Of a stretch of DNA of 36,823 bases, positions 30,030-36,571 are shown piece after piece; the first letter of the stretch is position 1, and every line of letters starts with the position of its first letter. A program made the position numbers and the translations under genes. The DNA lies in IMG/VR virus record IMGVR_UViG_3300047322_000085, positions 1 to 36,823 of that record. One strand, 5' to 3'. Origin of the DNA: a virus. The notes beneath the pieces were generated by a model. It saw only the letters and a list, made by a program, of their open reading frames with translations. It made no database searches and had not been told where the DNA came from.

Positions 30030-31055
30030 TCAGGCGAACTCAAAGCCACGCTCGCGGATCCGATCGCGTTGCAGGGCTTCGTATGCCGGGTTCAATTCGC
30101 ATCCGATGAACTTTCGGCCGAGCCGCGCGGCGACCTGCCCGGTGGTGCCGCTACCGAAAAACGGATCGAACACAACGTCGCCGGCCCGCGAGCCCGCAAG
30201 CACGCATGGTTCGACGAGTGCTTCGGGGAAGGTGGCGAAGTGGGCGCCCGGGTATGCTTCAGTTGCGATCGTCCAGACGCTTCGGCGGTTCGCCGTCGAA
30301 AGATCGACCTCGCCGTCTGCGCGCGTCTTCTGAGCATAGGCAAGCAGTCCTGCCTTCGTTCTGTGTCGCTCGTCGCCGTCGGCGTATGCAACGGCGCCCT
30401 TCGGCGGGTTTACGTTGCCGGCCGTCTTGTACTTGTCGCGCGCTTTGAAGTTCATCGTGTCGAAAGACTGGATCTTCGTCTCGAGACTGGCAGGCACACG
30501 GATCGACGCCATATCGCAGTAGTAGCTCGAGCTCTTCGTGAGCAGGAAGATGTACTCGTGCGCCTTGGTGCAACGGTCCTGTACTGATTCCGGCATCGGG
30601 TTCGGCTTGTGCCATACGATGTCCTGCCGGAGATACCAGCCGGCGTCTTGCAGTGCGAACGCGAGGCGCCACGGCTGGCCCATCAAGTCTTTGGCCTTCA
30701 GACCGGTATAGCGCTTGGCGCGGCCGATCCCGCTGTCTCCATGAAGCGCTGCCACGTGCTTTCCGCCAGTTGATCCGCCCCATTTGCTGTCGTTCGCGTA
30801 CGCGTCGCCCATATTCACCCATGCGGTACCGTCGTCGGCGAGCAGCTCGCGGCACAGTTCAAATACGCCCGTAAGCGTGTCGATGAATTCGCGCAGCGTC
30901 GGCTCGTGCCCGATCTGGCCGTCGACGCCATAGTCGCGCAAGCCCCAATACGGCGGCGATGTGACGATCGTCTGCACCTTTACGCCGTCGGCGATCATCG
31001 CGCGCATGGTGTCGCGGCAATCACCGAAGTGGCATTGATCGATCCAGTTGCTCAT
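30030..31055 (-). CDS. Site-specific DNA methyltransferase (N4-C or N6-A type, beta order)
   Basis: A 341-residue DNA methyltransferase. Catalytic motif IV is TSPPYWGLRDYG starting at residue 32, near the N terminus, and SAM-binding motif I is DPFFGSGTTGQ near 297, near the C terminus, the beta arrangement. SPPY is most frequent in N4-cytosine enzymes but also seen in N6-adenine ones. In between lies a variable target-recognition stretch (GQPWRLAFALQDAGWYLRQD, NPMPESVQDRCTKAHEYIFL). No matching restriction enzyme is nearby, so it is an orphan methylase that may protect phage DNA or regulate it. GAGGGAA lies upstream of ATG 31055. Confidence 0.9.
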   Translation of the reverse strand: MSNWIDQCHFGDCRDTMRAMIADGVKVQTIVTSPPYWGLRDYGVDGQIGHEPTLREFIDTLTGVFELCRELLADDGTAWVNMGDAYANDSKWGGSTGGKHVAALHGDSGIGRAKRYTGLKAKDLMGQPWRLAFALQDAGWYLRQDIVWHKPNPMPESVQDRCTKAHEYIFLLTKSSSYYCDMASIRVPASLETKIQSFDTMNFKARDKYKTAGNVNPPKGAVAYADGDERHRTKAGLLAYAQKTRADGEVDLSTANRRSVWTIATEAYPGAHFATFPEALVEPCVLAGSRAGDVVFDPFFGSGTTGQVAARLGRKFIGCELNPAYEALQRDRIRERGFEFA

Positions 31056-31085
31056 ATTCCCTCGCCGGCATAGCCGAACAGTTGT

Positions 31086-31112
31086 AAAAAACGGGCGCTG
31101 ACCTAGCCGCCC
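31086..31112 (-). terminator. Intrinsic terminator inside the leftward early operon
   Basis: Read on the minus strand, GGGCG (complement of 31108-31112) pairs with CGCCC (complement of 31093-31097), followed one base later by TTTTTT (31091-31086). A second GC-rich hairpin lies upstream in the transcript (31121-31137). It could limit expression of the methyltransferase and later genes unless antitermination acts. Confidence 0.6.
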
Positions 31113-31145
31113 TAAGCACGCCGCGCCGTCTGCGCGGTTCGGGGG

Positions 31146-31727
31146 TTACTGGATGCGCGTCTCGTCCTGCGCGAGGTCGCTGCCTTCGAAGGGATCACGC
31201 TCATCGTCCTGCGGCTCGCTGTCGAACAGGGTCGGCATGTGGTCCGGCGGCGTCAGGTCGATGAAGATTTCCTGCTGCAGGCGCGTCGCGACCTTGCCGT
31301 GGTCGATCTCGTCTTTAGGATGCGCTGTGACCTTGAAAGCAACACCGACAGAACCGCCTTCCTGCGCCACGAAGCGGATGTCTTTCAGGCCACATTCCGT
31401 GAGCAGCACATCATCGGCGCCGGTTGCCCCAATCCGGATGCGGAGCATGAACCCGGCGTATTTGCGGTCCCAAGCCAAATTCCGCATGAACGGGAAGCGC
31501 AGCTCAGTCAGCTCGTTGTCGTCGTATTCGAGCGGCAGACCGCCGGGCGTCGGTTGCGGCTTGCGATAGAGCATCGGACGCAGCGCACTGTCGAACTGGT
31601 CGAGGATCGAACCCGAGCCGACGAGATAGAGGCCGATGGAAAGGGCTGGGATTCTGTCCTTGCCGTGCTTCTCCGACACGTTGGTCACGGAACTTATCTT
31701 GGCCAACTGGTTGCTTATGGAAAACAT
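31146..31727 (-). CDS. Hypothetical recombination-cassette protein (possible SSB equivalent)
   Basis: A 193-residue protein next to recT and the RecE-like exonuclease. It has a beta-rich centre (MLRIRIGATGADDVLLTECG, then KDIRFVAQEGGSVGVAFKVT) and a strongly acidic C-terminal tail (PTLFDSEPQDDERDPFEGSD), features shared by single-strand binding proteins, which often accompany RecT/exonuclease pairs. No classic OB-fold signature is recognised, so this is inference. GGAG precedes ATG 31727 by seven bases. Its reading frame follows the inserted endonuclease gene. Confidence 0.6.
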   Translation of the reverse strand: MFSISNQLAKISSVTNVSEKHGKDRIPALSIGLYLVGSGSILDQFDSALRPMLYRKPQPTPGGLPLEYDDNELTELRFPFMRNLAWDRKYAGFMLRIRIGATGADDVLLTECGLKDIRFVAQEGGSVGVAFKVTAHPKDEIDHGKVATRLQQEIFIDLTPPDHMPTLFDSEPQDDERDPFEGSDLAQDETRIQ

Positions 31728-31736
31728 TGAACGCTC

Positions 31737-32291
31737 CTAATGATCTGAAAACTTCCAGTAATACCCTTTGTGATATGGTTTCCGACCGTTGCAGCATTCG
31801 CTAATTCGAGCGTTACAAAACCCTGCTCTGGCCGCTTCCGTTGCGCTTACCCATTGCTTTGTTTCGCCGGTCACCATATCGATCGCTATTACAGCTTTGC
31901 TAGCCGGCGCAGTTGCGCCTCTTGTATCTTTAGCTGCCCCGATTCTTCCGAGTGAGTCGTATGAATGCTGCATATTTTCAGATGCAGTCACCCATTCGAG
32001 ATTCTCGAAACGATTGTCGGTGCGGATTCCGTTCTTGTGATTGACCTGAAGTCCCTCTGCGTATCCATCGCAAAACGCTTGAGCAACAAGTCGATGTACA
32101 AGAGTCATCTTGTTACCCGGAAGTGTGATTCGGTAAGAGCCGTTGGTCTTGATAAATACCAATCTGAGCTGACGCCCCTTTAGCCTTAGCGTTTGATTTC
32201 CGCGAGGCACATTTCGATCCAAAGAGCGAACATTACCTAGACTGCTAACTTCGTATCCGGGATAACCGTCAATGGGGCGCCATATCTCCAT
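31737..32291 (-). CDS. Free-standing HNH homing endonuclease (NUMOD4-HNH)
   Basis: A 184-residue endonuclease. Residues 1-25 (EIWRPIDGYPGYEVSSLGNV) are a NUMOD4 DNA-binding module. HNH follows: VHRLVAQAF (65-73), LQVNHKNG (81-88) and DNRFENLEWVTASENMQHS (92-110). A C-terminal NUMOD1-like segment starts at KAVIAIDMVTGETKQW. Such enzymes cut DNA at a long target in related phages lacking the gene and so copy themselves. It starts one base after the recT stop and ends nine bases before the next gene, so it is wedged into the operon. The base composition looks lower in GC than either neighbour, consistent with recent arrival. Confidence 0.9.
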   Translation of the reverse strand: MEIWRPIDGYPGYEVSSLGNVRSLDRNVPRGNQTLRLKGRQLRLVFIKTNGSYRITLPGNKMTLVHRLVAQAFCDGYAEGLQVNHKNGIRTDNRFENLEWVTASENMQHSYDSLGRIGAAKDTRGATAPASKAVIAIDMVTGETKQWVSATEAARAGFCNARISECCNGRKPYHKGYYWKFSDH

Positions 32292-32292
32292 C

Positions 32293-33348
32293 TCAGGCGC
32301 CGAGCAGGATTTCGCGACGGTCGTCGTAGGCCTGCTGCAACTTCACGAGCTCGGCCTGCGGAAGATCGCGCCCGCTGTCGAGCACCATCGACAGCGTGTC
32401 GACGTCATCGGCCTTCTGCATCTGCGCGAGCAAGTCGCCGTAAGCGAGGACGATCGCATCCGCCTGTTGCTGGCGCTGGTCCGTGATCTCGCCGGTGGAC
32501 TGGTCGACGTGGCCGTCGTCGTCATCCGTTTCGCTCGGCGTGATGTAGTCGCCCTCCAGCACCGTGTCGAGTGCCTGCGAACGACCGGCAGCGCCAACCT
32601 CATCGAGCGCCGCAGCAGACGCCAGTTCGATGCTCACCGGCAGGTACTTGAACAGGCGGCGCAACACCGTCTTGCGGCCCATTTCCTCGTAATGCTGGCC
32701 CCATACAGACGCGGCCTTGTCGCGCGCCGACTTGTAGTTCTGGCTGGCGTTGCGGATCTCGTTGACCTGCTCCGCGCTCATGATCTCGAACGCATGACCG
32801 CCGCCAACCAGTTTCGCCACCGCGTAGAACGCGATCACGTTGCCGCGGTTGTTCATTGCCGGACGGTGCTCAAGACGCTCATCAAGGCCATACGAGTACT
32901 CAAAGTGGTCGTTCGCGCAGACTGCATGCGCGGCGATGCTGACGACCTGGCCCGAGCGGCGCGCGAGGTCGATCAACCCCTTGTAGCCGATCACGATCTG
33001 CACTTCGGTGGCGACCGTGACCCATTCGTTACCCTGTTTCTTGCGCTTCTCGAATGGGATCAGGTAGGCGTGACCGAGCGGTGTGTTCGGCTCAAGGCCG
33101 AGTTGCGAGCACTGGACGACTGCACCCATGAGCGATTCGACCGTGCATGCCATGAGCTTCGGGGTCGTGCGCAGCGCGCCGAGCGCAATCTTGAGCATCC
33201 GATCGGGCGACACGTGGCGCGGCAACACCGCGGCGAGCGTCGACTTCTGCGACTCGAAGAACGACTTCACGTTGCCGATCCCAGCTTCTTTCGCGACCAT
33301 CTTCGAGGTCTGCTTCAGGTTCGCGAGGTTGGTTGTCTGTTGTGCCAC
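32293..33348 (-). CDS. recT: RecT-type single-strand annealing recombinase
   Basis: A 351-residue RecT family protein: SPDRMLKIALGALRTTPKLM, TVESLMGAVVQCSQLGLEPN, GHAYLIPFEKRKKQ, EVQIVIGYKGLIDLARRSGQ and ASVWGQHYEEMGRKTVLRRL are all family landmarks. It anneals single strands exposed by the exonuclease encoded just upstream, for recombination-dependent replication and repair. The start is GTG 33348; its GAGGAA ribosome binding site is formed by the last two codons of the exonuclease gene. The C-terminal 80 residues are acidic and variable. Confidence 0.95.
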   Translation of the reverse strand: MAQQTTNLANLKQTSKMVAKEAGIGNVKSFFESQKSTLAAVLPRHVSPDRMLKIALGALRTTPKLMACTVESLMGAVVQCSQLGLEPNTPLGHAYLIPFEKRKKQGNEWVTVATEVQIVIGYKGLIDLARRSGQVVSIAAHAVCANDHFEYSYGLDERLEHRPAMNNRGNVIAFYAVAKLVGGGHAFEIMSAEQVNEIRNASQNYKSARDKAASVWGQHYEEMGRKTVLRRLFKYLPVSIELASAAALDEVGAAGRSQALDTVLEGDYITPSETDDDDGHVDQSTGEITDQRQQQADAIVLAYGDLLAQMQKADDVDTLSMVLDSGRDLPQAELVKLQQAYDDRREILLGA

Positions 33349-33350
33349 GG

Positions 33351-34163
33351 TTATTCCTCAGTGATGAGAGCCCAGGAGGGCAAGCGGATAATGTCGATGC
33401 CCGTCGAATACCCAGGCCACGTGTTGGTGCGCTCGCACTCGGCATACGTGCGCAGGTTCTTGCAGTACTTCTGGCGGCCGGCTTCAAGGCTTTCCTCGTC
33501 GAGCATGAAAGCGTTGGCGGCGTAGGGGTATTCGGTTTCCACAGCGACGAACACGAAGCCGAGAACGGGGCGGCCGCTGGCTGCTGCGTAGCCATCGCTA
33601 TAGAACGCGGCCTGCACGTCGTACCGCTTGCGGGCGACCTGTTTGCGGAACTCGTGCGGGCTCGCGCTGCTGTAGGTCTTGAGGTCGAGCAGGATCACGC
33701 CAGCTTCGCCGCAGTCGTTCACCCAGTCAGGCCGGCAGCGGCACTTGACGCCCGTTTCTTCGTCAGTCCAGAAGGCCGACACTTCAGCCTTCCCATTAGC
33801 CAGCGCTTCGCCGATCTCCGGCAGCGCGCGCACCGACACCGCCTGACGCGTGGCTGCCTCGTACTGGTCATGCTGGATTGCCACGCGGTTCGGATTCGCT
33901 TCGACGAACTCTTTCCAGACCTTCGTATTGCGGTTGACCGACGGGCCGATGACGTAGCGCGACTCGAATTCATCCGGCTCCAGCACGGCGCAGTGCGCGA
34001 GATTGCCTTCGAGCTGGCCCGACTTCGTCACCGGCGCCGGCCGGTTCGGATCGCGATGGCGCGCATAGAAGATCGCCGGCGACAGGTCGAGCGTGTCGAG
34101 CTGCGACTTCGATACCTCTGGCATCGCGTGGTACTCGTCGATGTTCAGATAGTTGTGGATCAC
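33351..34163 (-). CDS. RecE-like PD-(D/E)XK exonuclease
   Basis: A 270-residue nuclease of the RecE/exonuclease VIII group. The active site shows D146 in CRPDWV and D160-L-K162 in VILLDLKT, with RYDVQAAFYSDG (180-191) as the following helix. It is shorter than RecE and corresponds to the catalytic part. It would degrade one strand from double-strand ends and load RecT. The start is GTG 34163, overlapping the upstream stop (GTGA). Its end encodes the recT ribosome binding site, so the two are coupled. Confidence 0.9.
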   Translation of the reverse strand: MIHNYLNIDEYHAMPEVSKSQLDTLDLSPAIFYARHRDPNRPAPVTKSGQLEGNLAHCAVLEPDEFESRYVIGPSVNRNTKVWKEFVEANPNRVAIQHDQYEAATRQAVSVRALPEIGEALANGKAEVSAFWTDEETGVKCRCRPDWVNDCGEAGVILLDLKTYSSASPHEFRKQVARKRYDVQAAFYSDGYAAASGRPVLGFVFVAVETEYPYAANAFMLDEESLEAGRQKYCKNLRTYAECERTNTWPGYSTGIDIIRLPSWALITEE

Positions 34164-34306
34164 GTCGCACTCCGGTGCACCGGTTGTTCCGCACGCTCAA
34201 ACAGCGAAGGCGTCGCGAAGTAGAGAATCAGACACGCCATTAGCGTGCCGAGGATCATGGCGAGGACCGGACGTTCGTCGAGGTAGTCGGATAAGCGGCG
34301 GATCAC
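34160..34306 (-). CDS. Small single-pass membrane protein
   Basis: A 48-residue protein with a charged N terminus (IRRLSDYLDERP) and one membrane segment (VLAMILGTLMACLILYFAT). It starts at GTG 34306, overlapping the preceding stop, and ends in GTGA overlap with the exonuclease gene. It is probably an inner-membrane protein. Small early membrane proteins in phages often affect host physiology or exclude other phages, but nothing here tells which. Confidence 0.55.
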   Translation of the reverse strand: MIRRLSDYLDERPVLAMILGTLMACLILYFATPSLFERAEQPVHRSAT

Positions 34307-34536
34307 GCGAGACCTCGCACAGCGCAGTGGTTGAAGTGCTTTGCGATGTACGACGGCACCCATGCACTACTGATCCGCACCCGCGGCTCCACGCCGCGAC
34401 GAACCAGAGCAGCCTTTGCAGCCTCCTGACGCCGTTCAGTGCGGGCGCACAGCGCCTGGTATTCCGAGTCCACCAGTTCGGCGCGCGAGAGCTTTACGCC
34501 GGTGCGCACGTGGCGCAGGTCGAGGTTCTTAACCAT
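34303..34536 (-). CDS. Small hypothetical basic protein
   Basis: A 77-residue basic, helical protein (HVRTGVKLSRAELVDSEYQA, RTERRQEAAKAALVRRGVEP). Start ATG 34536 has GGAGG five bases before it; an in-frame ATG at 34557 lacks one. It overlaps the end of the membrane-protein gene upstream by eight bases and the GTG of the one downstream by four. No family is recognised. Confidence 0.6.
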   Translation of the reverse strand: MVKNLDLRHVRTGVKLSRAELVDSEYQALCARTERRQEAAKAALVRRGVEPRVRISSAWVPSYIAKHFNHCAVRGLA

Positions 34537-34717
34537 GTAAGCCTCCGAAGATCGCAAGAAAGCGCTCGCCGAAAAACACGAGCATCAGCAGCGCGAAGAA
34601 AAAGAAGCCGGCGACGAAGCACTGCGCGCCGATGATCACGTCAGCGTCGACCAGGTCAGCCAGCGTCGGCTGATCGCGCCGGGCGCGGTACTGGCGACGG
34701 CGGTAGAGGGTCGTCAT
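34529..34717 (-). CDS. Small membrane protein
   Basis: A 62-residue protein with a basic N terminus (TTLYRRRQYRARRDQP), an acidic turn and one long, very hydrophobic segment (AGFFFFALLMLVFFGERFLA). The basic side should remain in the cytoplasm. It starts at ATG 34717 in TGATG overlap with the 26-codon gene before it. Function unknown. Confidence 0.55.
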   Translation of the reverse strand: MTTLYRRRQYRARRDQPTLADLVDADVIIGAQCFVAGFFFFALLMLVFFGERFLAIFGGLHG

Positions 34718-34797
34718 CACGCTGCACCCCGCACAAACGCGCAGCAGCACAGTGCGAGGAAGCCCCAGAGCAGGAATAGGATGGCGATGCCGCTCAT
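34717..34797 (-). CDS. Hydrophobic 26-residue micro-protein
   Basis: A 26-codon frame, from ATG 34797 to TGA 34717-34719, encoding an almost wholly hydrophobic helix with three adjacent cysteines (LFLLWGFLALCCCAFVRG). Its start overlaps the stop of the previous gene (ATGA) and its stop overlaps the start of the next (TGATG), so it joins two genes without a gap. Expression is plausible from that coupling. It could be a single-span membrane peptide or only a coupling frame. Confidence 0.45.
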   Translation of the reverse strand: MSGIAILFLLWGFLALCCCAFVRGAA

Positions 34798-35105
34798 GAT
34801 TGGCTCCGGGCGCGGAGCATGGCGTCGGCAAGTCCATACGCATCAACTGCGATCAGATCTGGCGTCGAATTGTTGTGGTAACTGCCACGACGTTCATCGC
34901 CGGGGTAGGACAACATTCCTGAGAGCGCCTTTCCAGCAAACCAGTCACGCAGCGTCATTCCGCCAGAAGCCAATACGACATACCCGTTTTGCGTGTACTG
35001 CAAAACTGGGAAAGCGTGGCCGCCGTCTTTGATCTCGCTCATTGCTGTCTCCGCATTGACGCATTGCTGTGCGAATGAAGTCTTGAACGTGTCCCAGTCG
35101 CTCAT
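34794..35105 (-). CDS. Small conserved phage protein, GMTLRDWFAGKA type
   Basis: A 103-residue protein with the motif order of a widespread phage family of unknown function: GGHAFP near 33, GMTLRDWFAGKALSGML near 54-70 and DAYGLADAMLRAR at the end. ATG 35105 has GGGAG eight bases upstream; a second ATG (MSEIKDGG) is possible 21 codons later. Its stop overlaps the micro-protein start. Expression should come early, from pL. Confidence 0.7.
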   Translation of the reverse strand: MSDWDTFKTSFAQQCVNAETAMSEIKDGGHAFPVLQYTQNGYVVLASGGMTLRDWFAGKALSGMLSYPGDERRGSYHNNSTPDLIAVDAYGLADAMLRARSQS

Positions 35106-35299
35106 TGCAGTGCTCCCGTAATTTGTGCGTTCTGAAGCTCTGACATGTGCATTGCCGCACGCAGATCCGCGGCCGACTTGATGCACTGCGCGGCAAGAAA
35201 ACCTGCAACCTGATCGTCAATCGGTGCCTTCAGCAGGTGGTCGGCCGTCACGTTCAGAACGCTCATGGCTTCGATGATCTTTTCGAGGCGGACTTCCAT
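35102..35299 (-). CDS. Small hypothetical early protein
   Basis: A 65-residue helical protein (EVRLEKIIEAMSVLNVTADH, then LRAAMHMSELQNAQITGAL). ATG 35299 is chosen with AGGAGG six bases upstream; a GTG one codon earlier is too near the ribosome binding site. It is in TGATG overlap with the gene before it and ATGA overlap with the one after. No family is recognised. Confidence 0.6.
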   Translation of the reverse strand: MEVRLEKIIEAMSVLNVTADHLLKAPIDDQVAGFLAAQCIKSAADLRAAMHMSELQNAQITGALQ

Positions 35300-35598
35300 C
35301 ACATACCTCCTGCAAGGCGGCGCCTAACGATCTGCTCTTTCACCTGATCGAGCAGGCAATAGATCGTGTGCACGTCCGCATTGCTGCCGCGCGCCAGCGC
35401 CTCCATAAACGCTTCCTTCTGCGGCCCGGTCATTTCGACGCACTCTTCGAGCAGATCGTCAAAGCTGACTTCGCGCTCGATACGCTCGCGGCGGTCGTAG
35501 GCGATCAGCGCCGAGCGGTCGAGCGCATCAAGCTCGCGGTCGAACATCCAGTCGCCGTACTTCATGGTCTTGTTGATGACAAGCGGAATCGCGCTCAT
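35299..35598 (-). CDS. Small hypothetical early protein
   Basis: A 99-residue charged helical protein with KYGDWMFDRELDALDRSALI and RRERIEREVSFDDLLEECVE. It lies three bases after the small Cys/His gene at the head of the leftward operon. No membrane segment, signal or known domain is visible. A role in early host takeover is possible from its position only. Confidence 0.6.
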   Translation of the reverse strand: MSAIPLVINKTMKYGDWMFDRELDALDRSALIAYDRRERIEREVSFDDLLEECVEMTGPQKEAFMEALARGSNADVHTIYCLLDQVKEQIVRRRLAGGM

Positions 35599-35601
35599 GG
35601 C

Positions 35602-35730
35602 TCAGCCCCAGCAGATGTCGTCGTAGAAAATCGTCGTGAAGTAGCAGTGCACCAGGTGACCGTTGCGGCACCGGTAGTCAGAGCTGTGCAGAACGCCGTG
35701 GCGCAGATTTACGTAGCTGTGGGTTTGCAT
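35602..35730 (-). CDS. Cys/His-rich 42-residue protein, first gene of the pL operon
   Basis: A 42-codon frame with ATG 35730 and a good ribosome binding site (GAGGTGA about five bases upstream), ending at 35602. The protein holds three cysteines and four histidines among aromatic residues (LRHGVLHSSDYRCRNGHLVH, then CYFTTIFYDDICWG), so a small metal-binding knuckle (C-x2-N-x-H ... H-C) is possible. It lies about 30 bases after the predicted pL start and would be the first product of the operon, the place of antiterminator N in lambda, but it is not basic and does not resemble N. Confidence 0.55.
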   Translation of the reverse strand: MQTHSYVNLRHGVLHSSDYRCRNGHLVHCYFTTIFYDDICWG

Positions 35731-35766
35731 TTCGGTCACCTCGTGTGTGGTGTTGCTGTGAGGTGA

Positions 35767-35795
35767 AGATTAGCAATCACTAAACCGCGAGTCAA
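35767..35795 (-). promoter_or_regulatory. pL-type early leftward promoter
   Basis: On the minus strand TTGACT (complement of 35790-35795) is followed after exactly 17 bases by TAATCT (complement of 35767-35772). Transcription should start near 35760, 30 bases before the first gene. Operator-like repeats flank and overlap it. Confidence 0.7.
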
Positions 35796-35808
35796 GTAAA
35801 GACTAAAC
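35779..35808 (-). promoter_or_regulatory. Left operators (two GTTTAGT copies)
   Basis: ACTAAAC occurs at 35779-35785 and 35802-35808, that is GTTTAGT on the minus strand, one inside the pL spacer and one just upstream of its -35. The same heptamer recurs at the right operators (36484-36539). Binding here would block pL. Confidence 0.6.
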
Positions 35809-35826
35809 TTTTATTTGTAACAAGGC

Positions 35827-35848
35827 TAGCCCCGACGATGCGGGGCTA
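35827..35848 (-). terminator. Hairpin after the repressor operon (possible terminator)
   Basis: A perfect 8-bp stem TAGCCCCG (35827-35834)/CGGGGCTA (35841-35848) with a six-base loop lies 26 bases after the 59-codon gene. No strong T run follows on the minus strand, so termination may be weak or the hairpin may protect the mRNA end. Confidence 0.5.
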
Positions 35849-35874
35849 AATGACGATGAAGCGCGGAGGGTGAA

Positions 35875-36054
35875 TCAGTGGCAGTGGGACGTGATGACGC
35901 GAACGGCCATCAGCAGGTGATGCGCAATTTCATTCAGCAAGTCTTCGGTCTCTTCGCGGCTGGGAGGCAGTTTAAGTTTGTGGCCGACGCTCTTGCGTGA
36001 TCTGTAGGAGTCGAGGTCTATGACTTCGTCACTTTTTTCGGCGCTTGATTGCAT
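35875..36054 (-). CDS. 59-residue protein co-transcribed with the repressor
   Basis: A 59-codon frame, ATG 36054 to TGA 35875-35877, with AGAGGA about eight bases upstream. It overlaps the end of the repressor gene by 26 bases in another frame. The protein has an acidic start (QSSAEKSDEVIDLDSYRSRK), a basic-to-helical centre (HKLKLPPSREETEDLLNEIA) and ends HLLMAVRVITSHCH. Downstream of the repressor it would be made in lysogens, where lambda carries rex genes. No family is recognised. The complete frame, ribosome binding site and hairpin after it support a real gene. Confidence 0.55.
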   Translation of the reverse strand: MQSSAEKSDEVIDLDSYRSRKSVGHKLKLPPSREETEDLLNEIAHHLLMAVRVITSHCH

Positions 36055-36475
36055 GTGAGGGATCCTCTCGTATTGCAGCGCTGAGCTGCTGCTCGGCTAA
36101 CCGGAATTCATCTATCCCGGATGAACCATTGTGAGGGACCGGTAAGGAGTTCGCAATCTGCAGAATTCCCGTGATCATCGGAAACATTTTTCGGGCCGGA
36201 TCGCTAATGGCGTCCAGACGGGTGATCCACTGAATCAGGTTCAAAGCGTCAGCGGTAAGAGGCACTTTTTGGCTTGTATTCGATGAATCGAGACCGTCGT
36301 CAGAATCCAAAAAACCGGTGCCCATTCCATAGTCGGCCTCAAGCCGGCGCGCTAGTCGCTCACCAAATGAGCCCCCTGCCTTGATCTGTGAGAACAGGCT
36401 TTTGTCTTTTGCGGGAGCGGTATGCGTTTCGAGCCAACGCATCAGGTTGGCGCGGCGGATGTCTTGAATGTCCAT
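36029..36475 (-). CDS. CI-like repressor lacking a C-terminal peptidase domain
   Basis: A 148-residue protein. Residues 1-60 resemble the N-terminal helix-turn-helix of CI repressors in GC-rich phages (DIQDIRRANLMRWLETHTAP, LFSQIKAGGSFGERLARRLE, then ADYGMGTGFLD). The rest is a helical segment (ADALNLIQWITRLDAISDPA) and a basic tail (AIKRRKK), with no Ser-Lys LexA-type protease. It starts 9 bases beyond a weak promoter (TATAAG on the minus strand, complement of 36493-36498) with no ribosome binding site, as in short-leader repressor transcripts. It should bind the GTTTAGT operators and hold pL and pR closed. Confidence 0.75.
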   Translation of the reverse strand: MDIQDIRRANLMRWLETHTAPAKDKSLFSQIKAGGSFGERLARRLEADYGMGTGFLDSDDGLDSSNTSQKVPLTADALNLIQWITRLDAISDPARKMFPMITGILQIANSLPVPHNGSSGIDEFRLAEQQLSAAIREDPSHAIKRRKK

Positions 36476-36483
36476 GACGAAAG

Positions 36484-36539
36484 TTTAGTATCTTATAAAT
36501 TAGTATTCACTTGACTTGCCGTTGAGTGAACACTAAACT
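36484..36539 (+). promoter_or_regulatory. Right operators (three GTTTAGT-type copies)
   Basis: GTTTAGT lies at 36484-36490, the variant AATTAGT at 36499-36505 and ACTAAAC (GTTTAGT on the other strand) at 36533-36539. The second and third are halves of the inverted repeat TTAGTATTCACT (36501-36512)/AGTGAACACTAA (36526-36537), which spans pR. Repressor or Cro bound here would control pR and the repressor promoter. Confidence 0.65.
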
Positions 36540-36540
36540 C
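36512..36540 (+). promoter_or_regulatory. pR-type early rightward promoter
   Basis: TTGACT (36512-36517), a 17-base spacer and TAAACT (36535-36540) predict transcription from about 36547 into the Cro-like gene. The -35 and spacer closely match pL on the opposite strand. Confidence 0.7.
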
Positions 36541-36571
36541 CGTTTGAATCATTAACCTTTCGAGGCAGCGA

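Noticed and set aside
32272-33525. 417-codon plus-strand frame opposite recT
   Set aside because: RecT landmarks are all on the minus strand; this frame is its complement.
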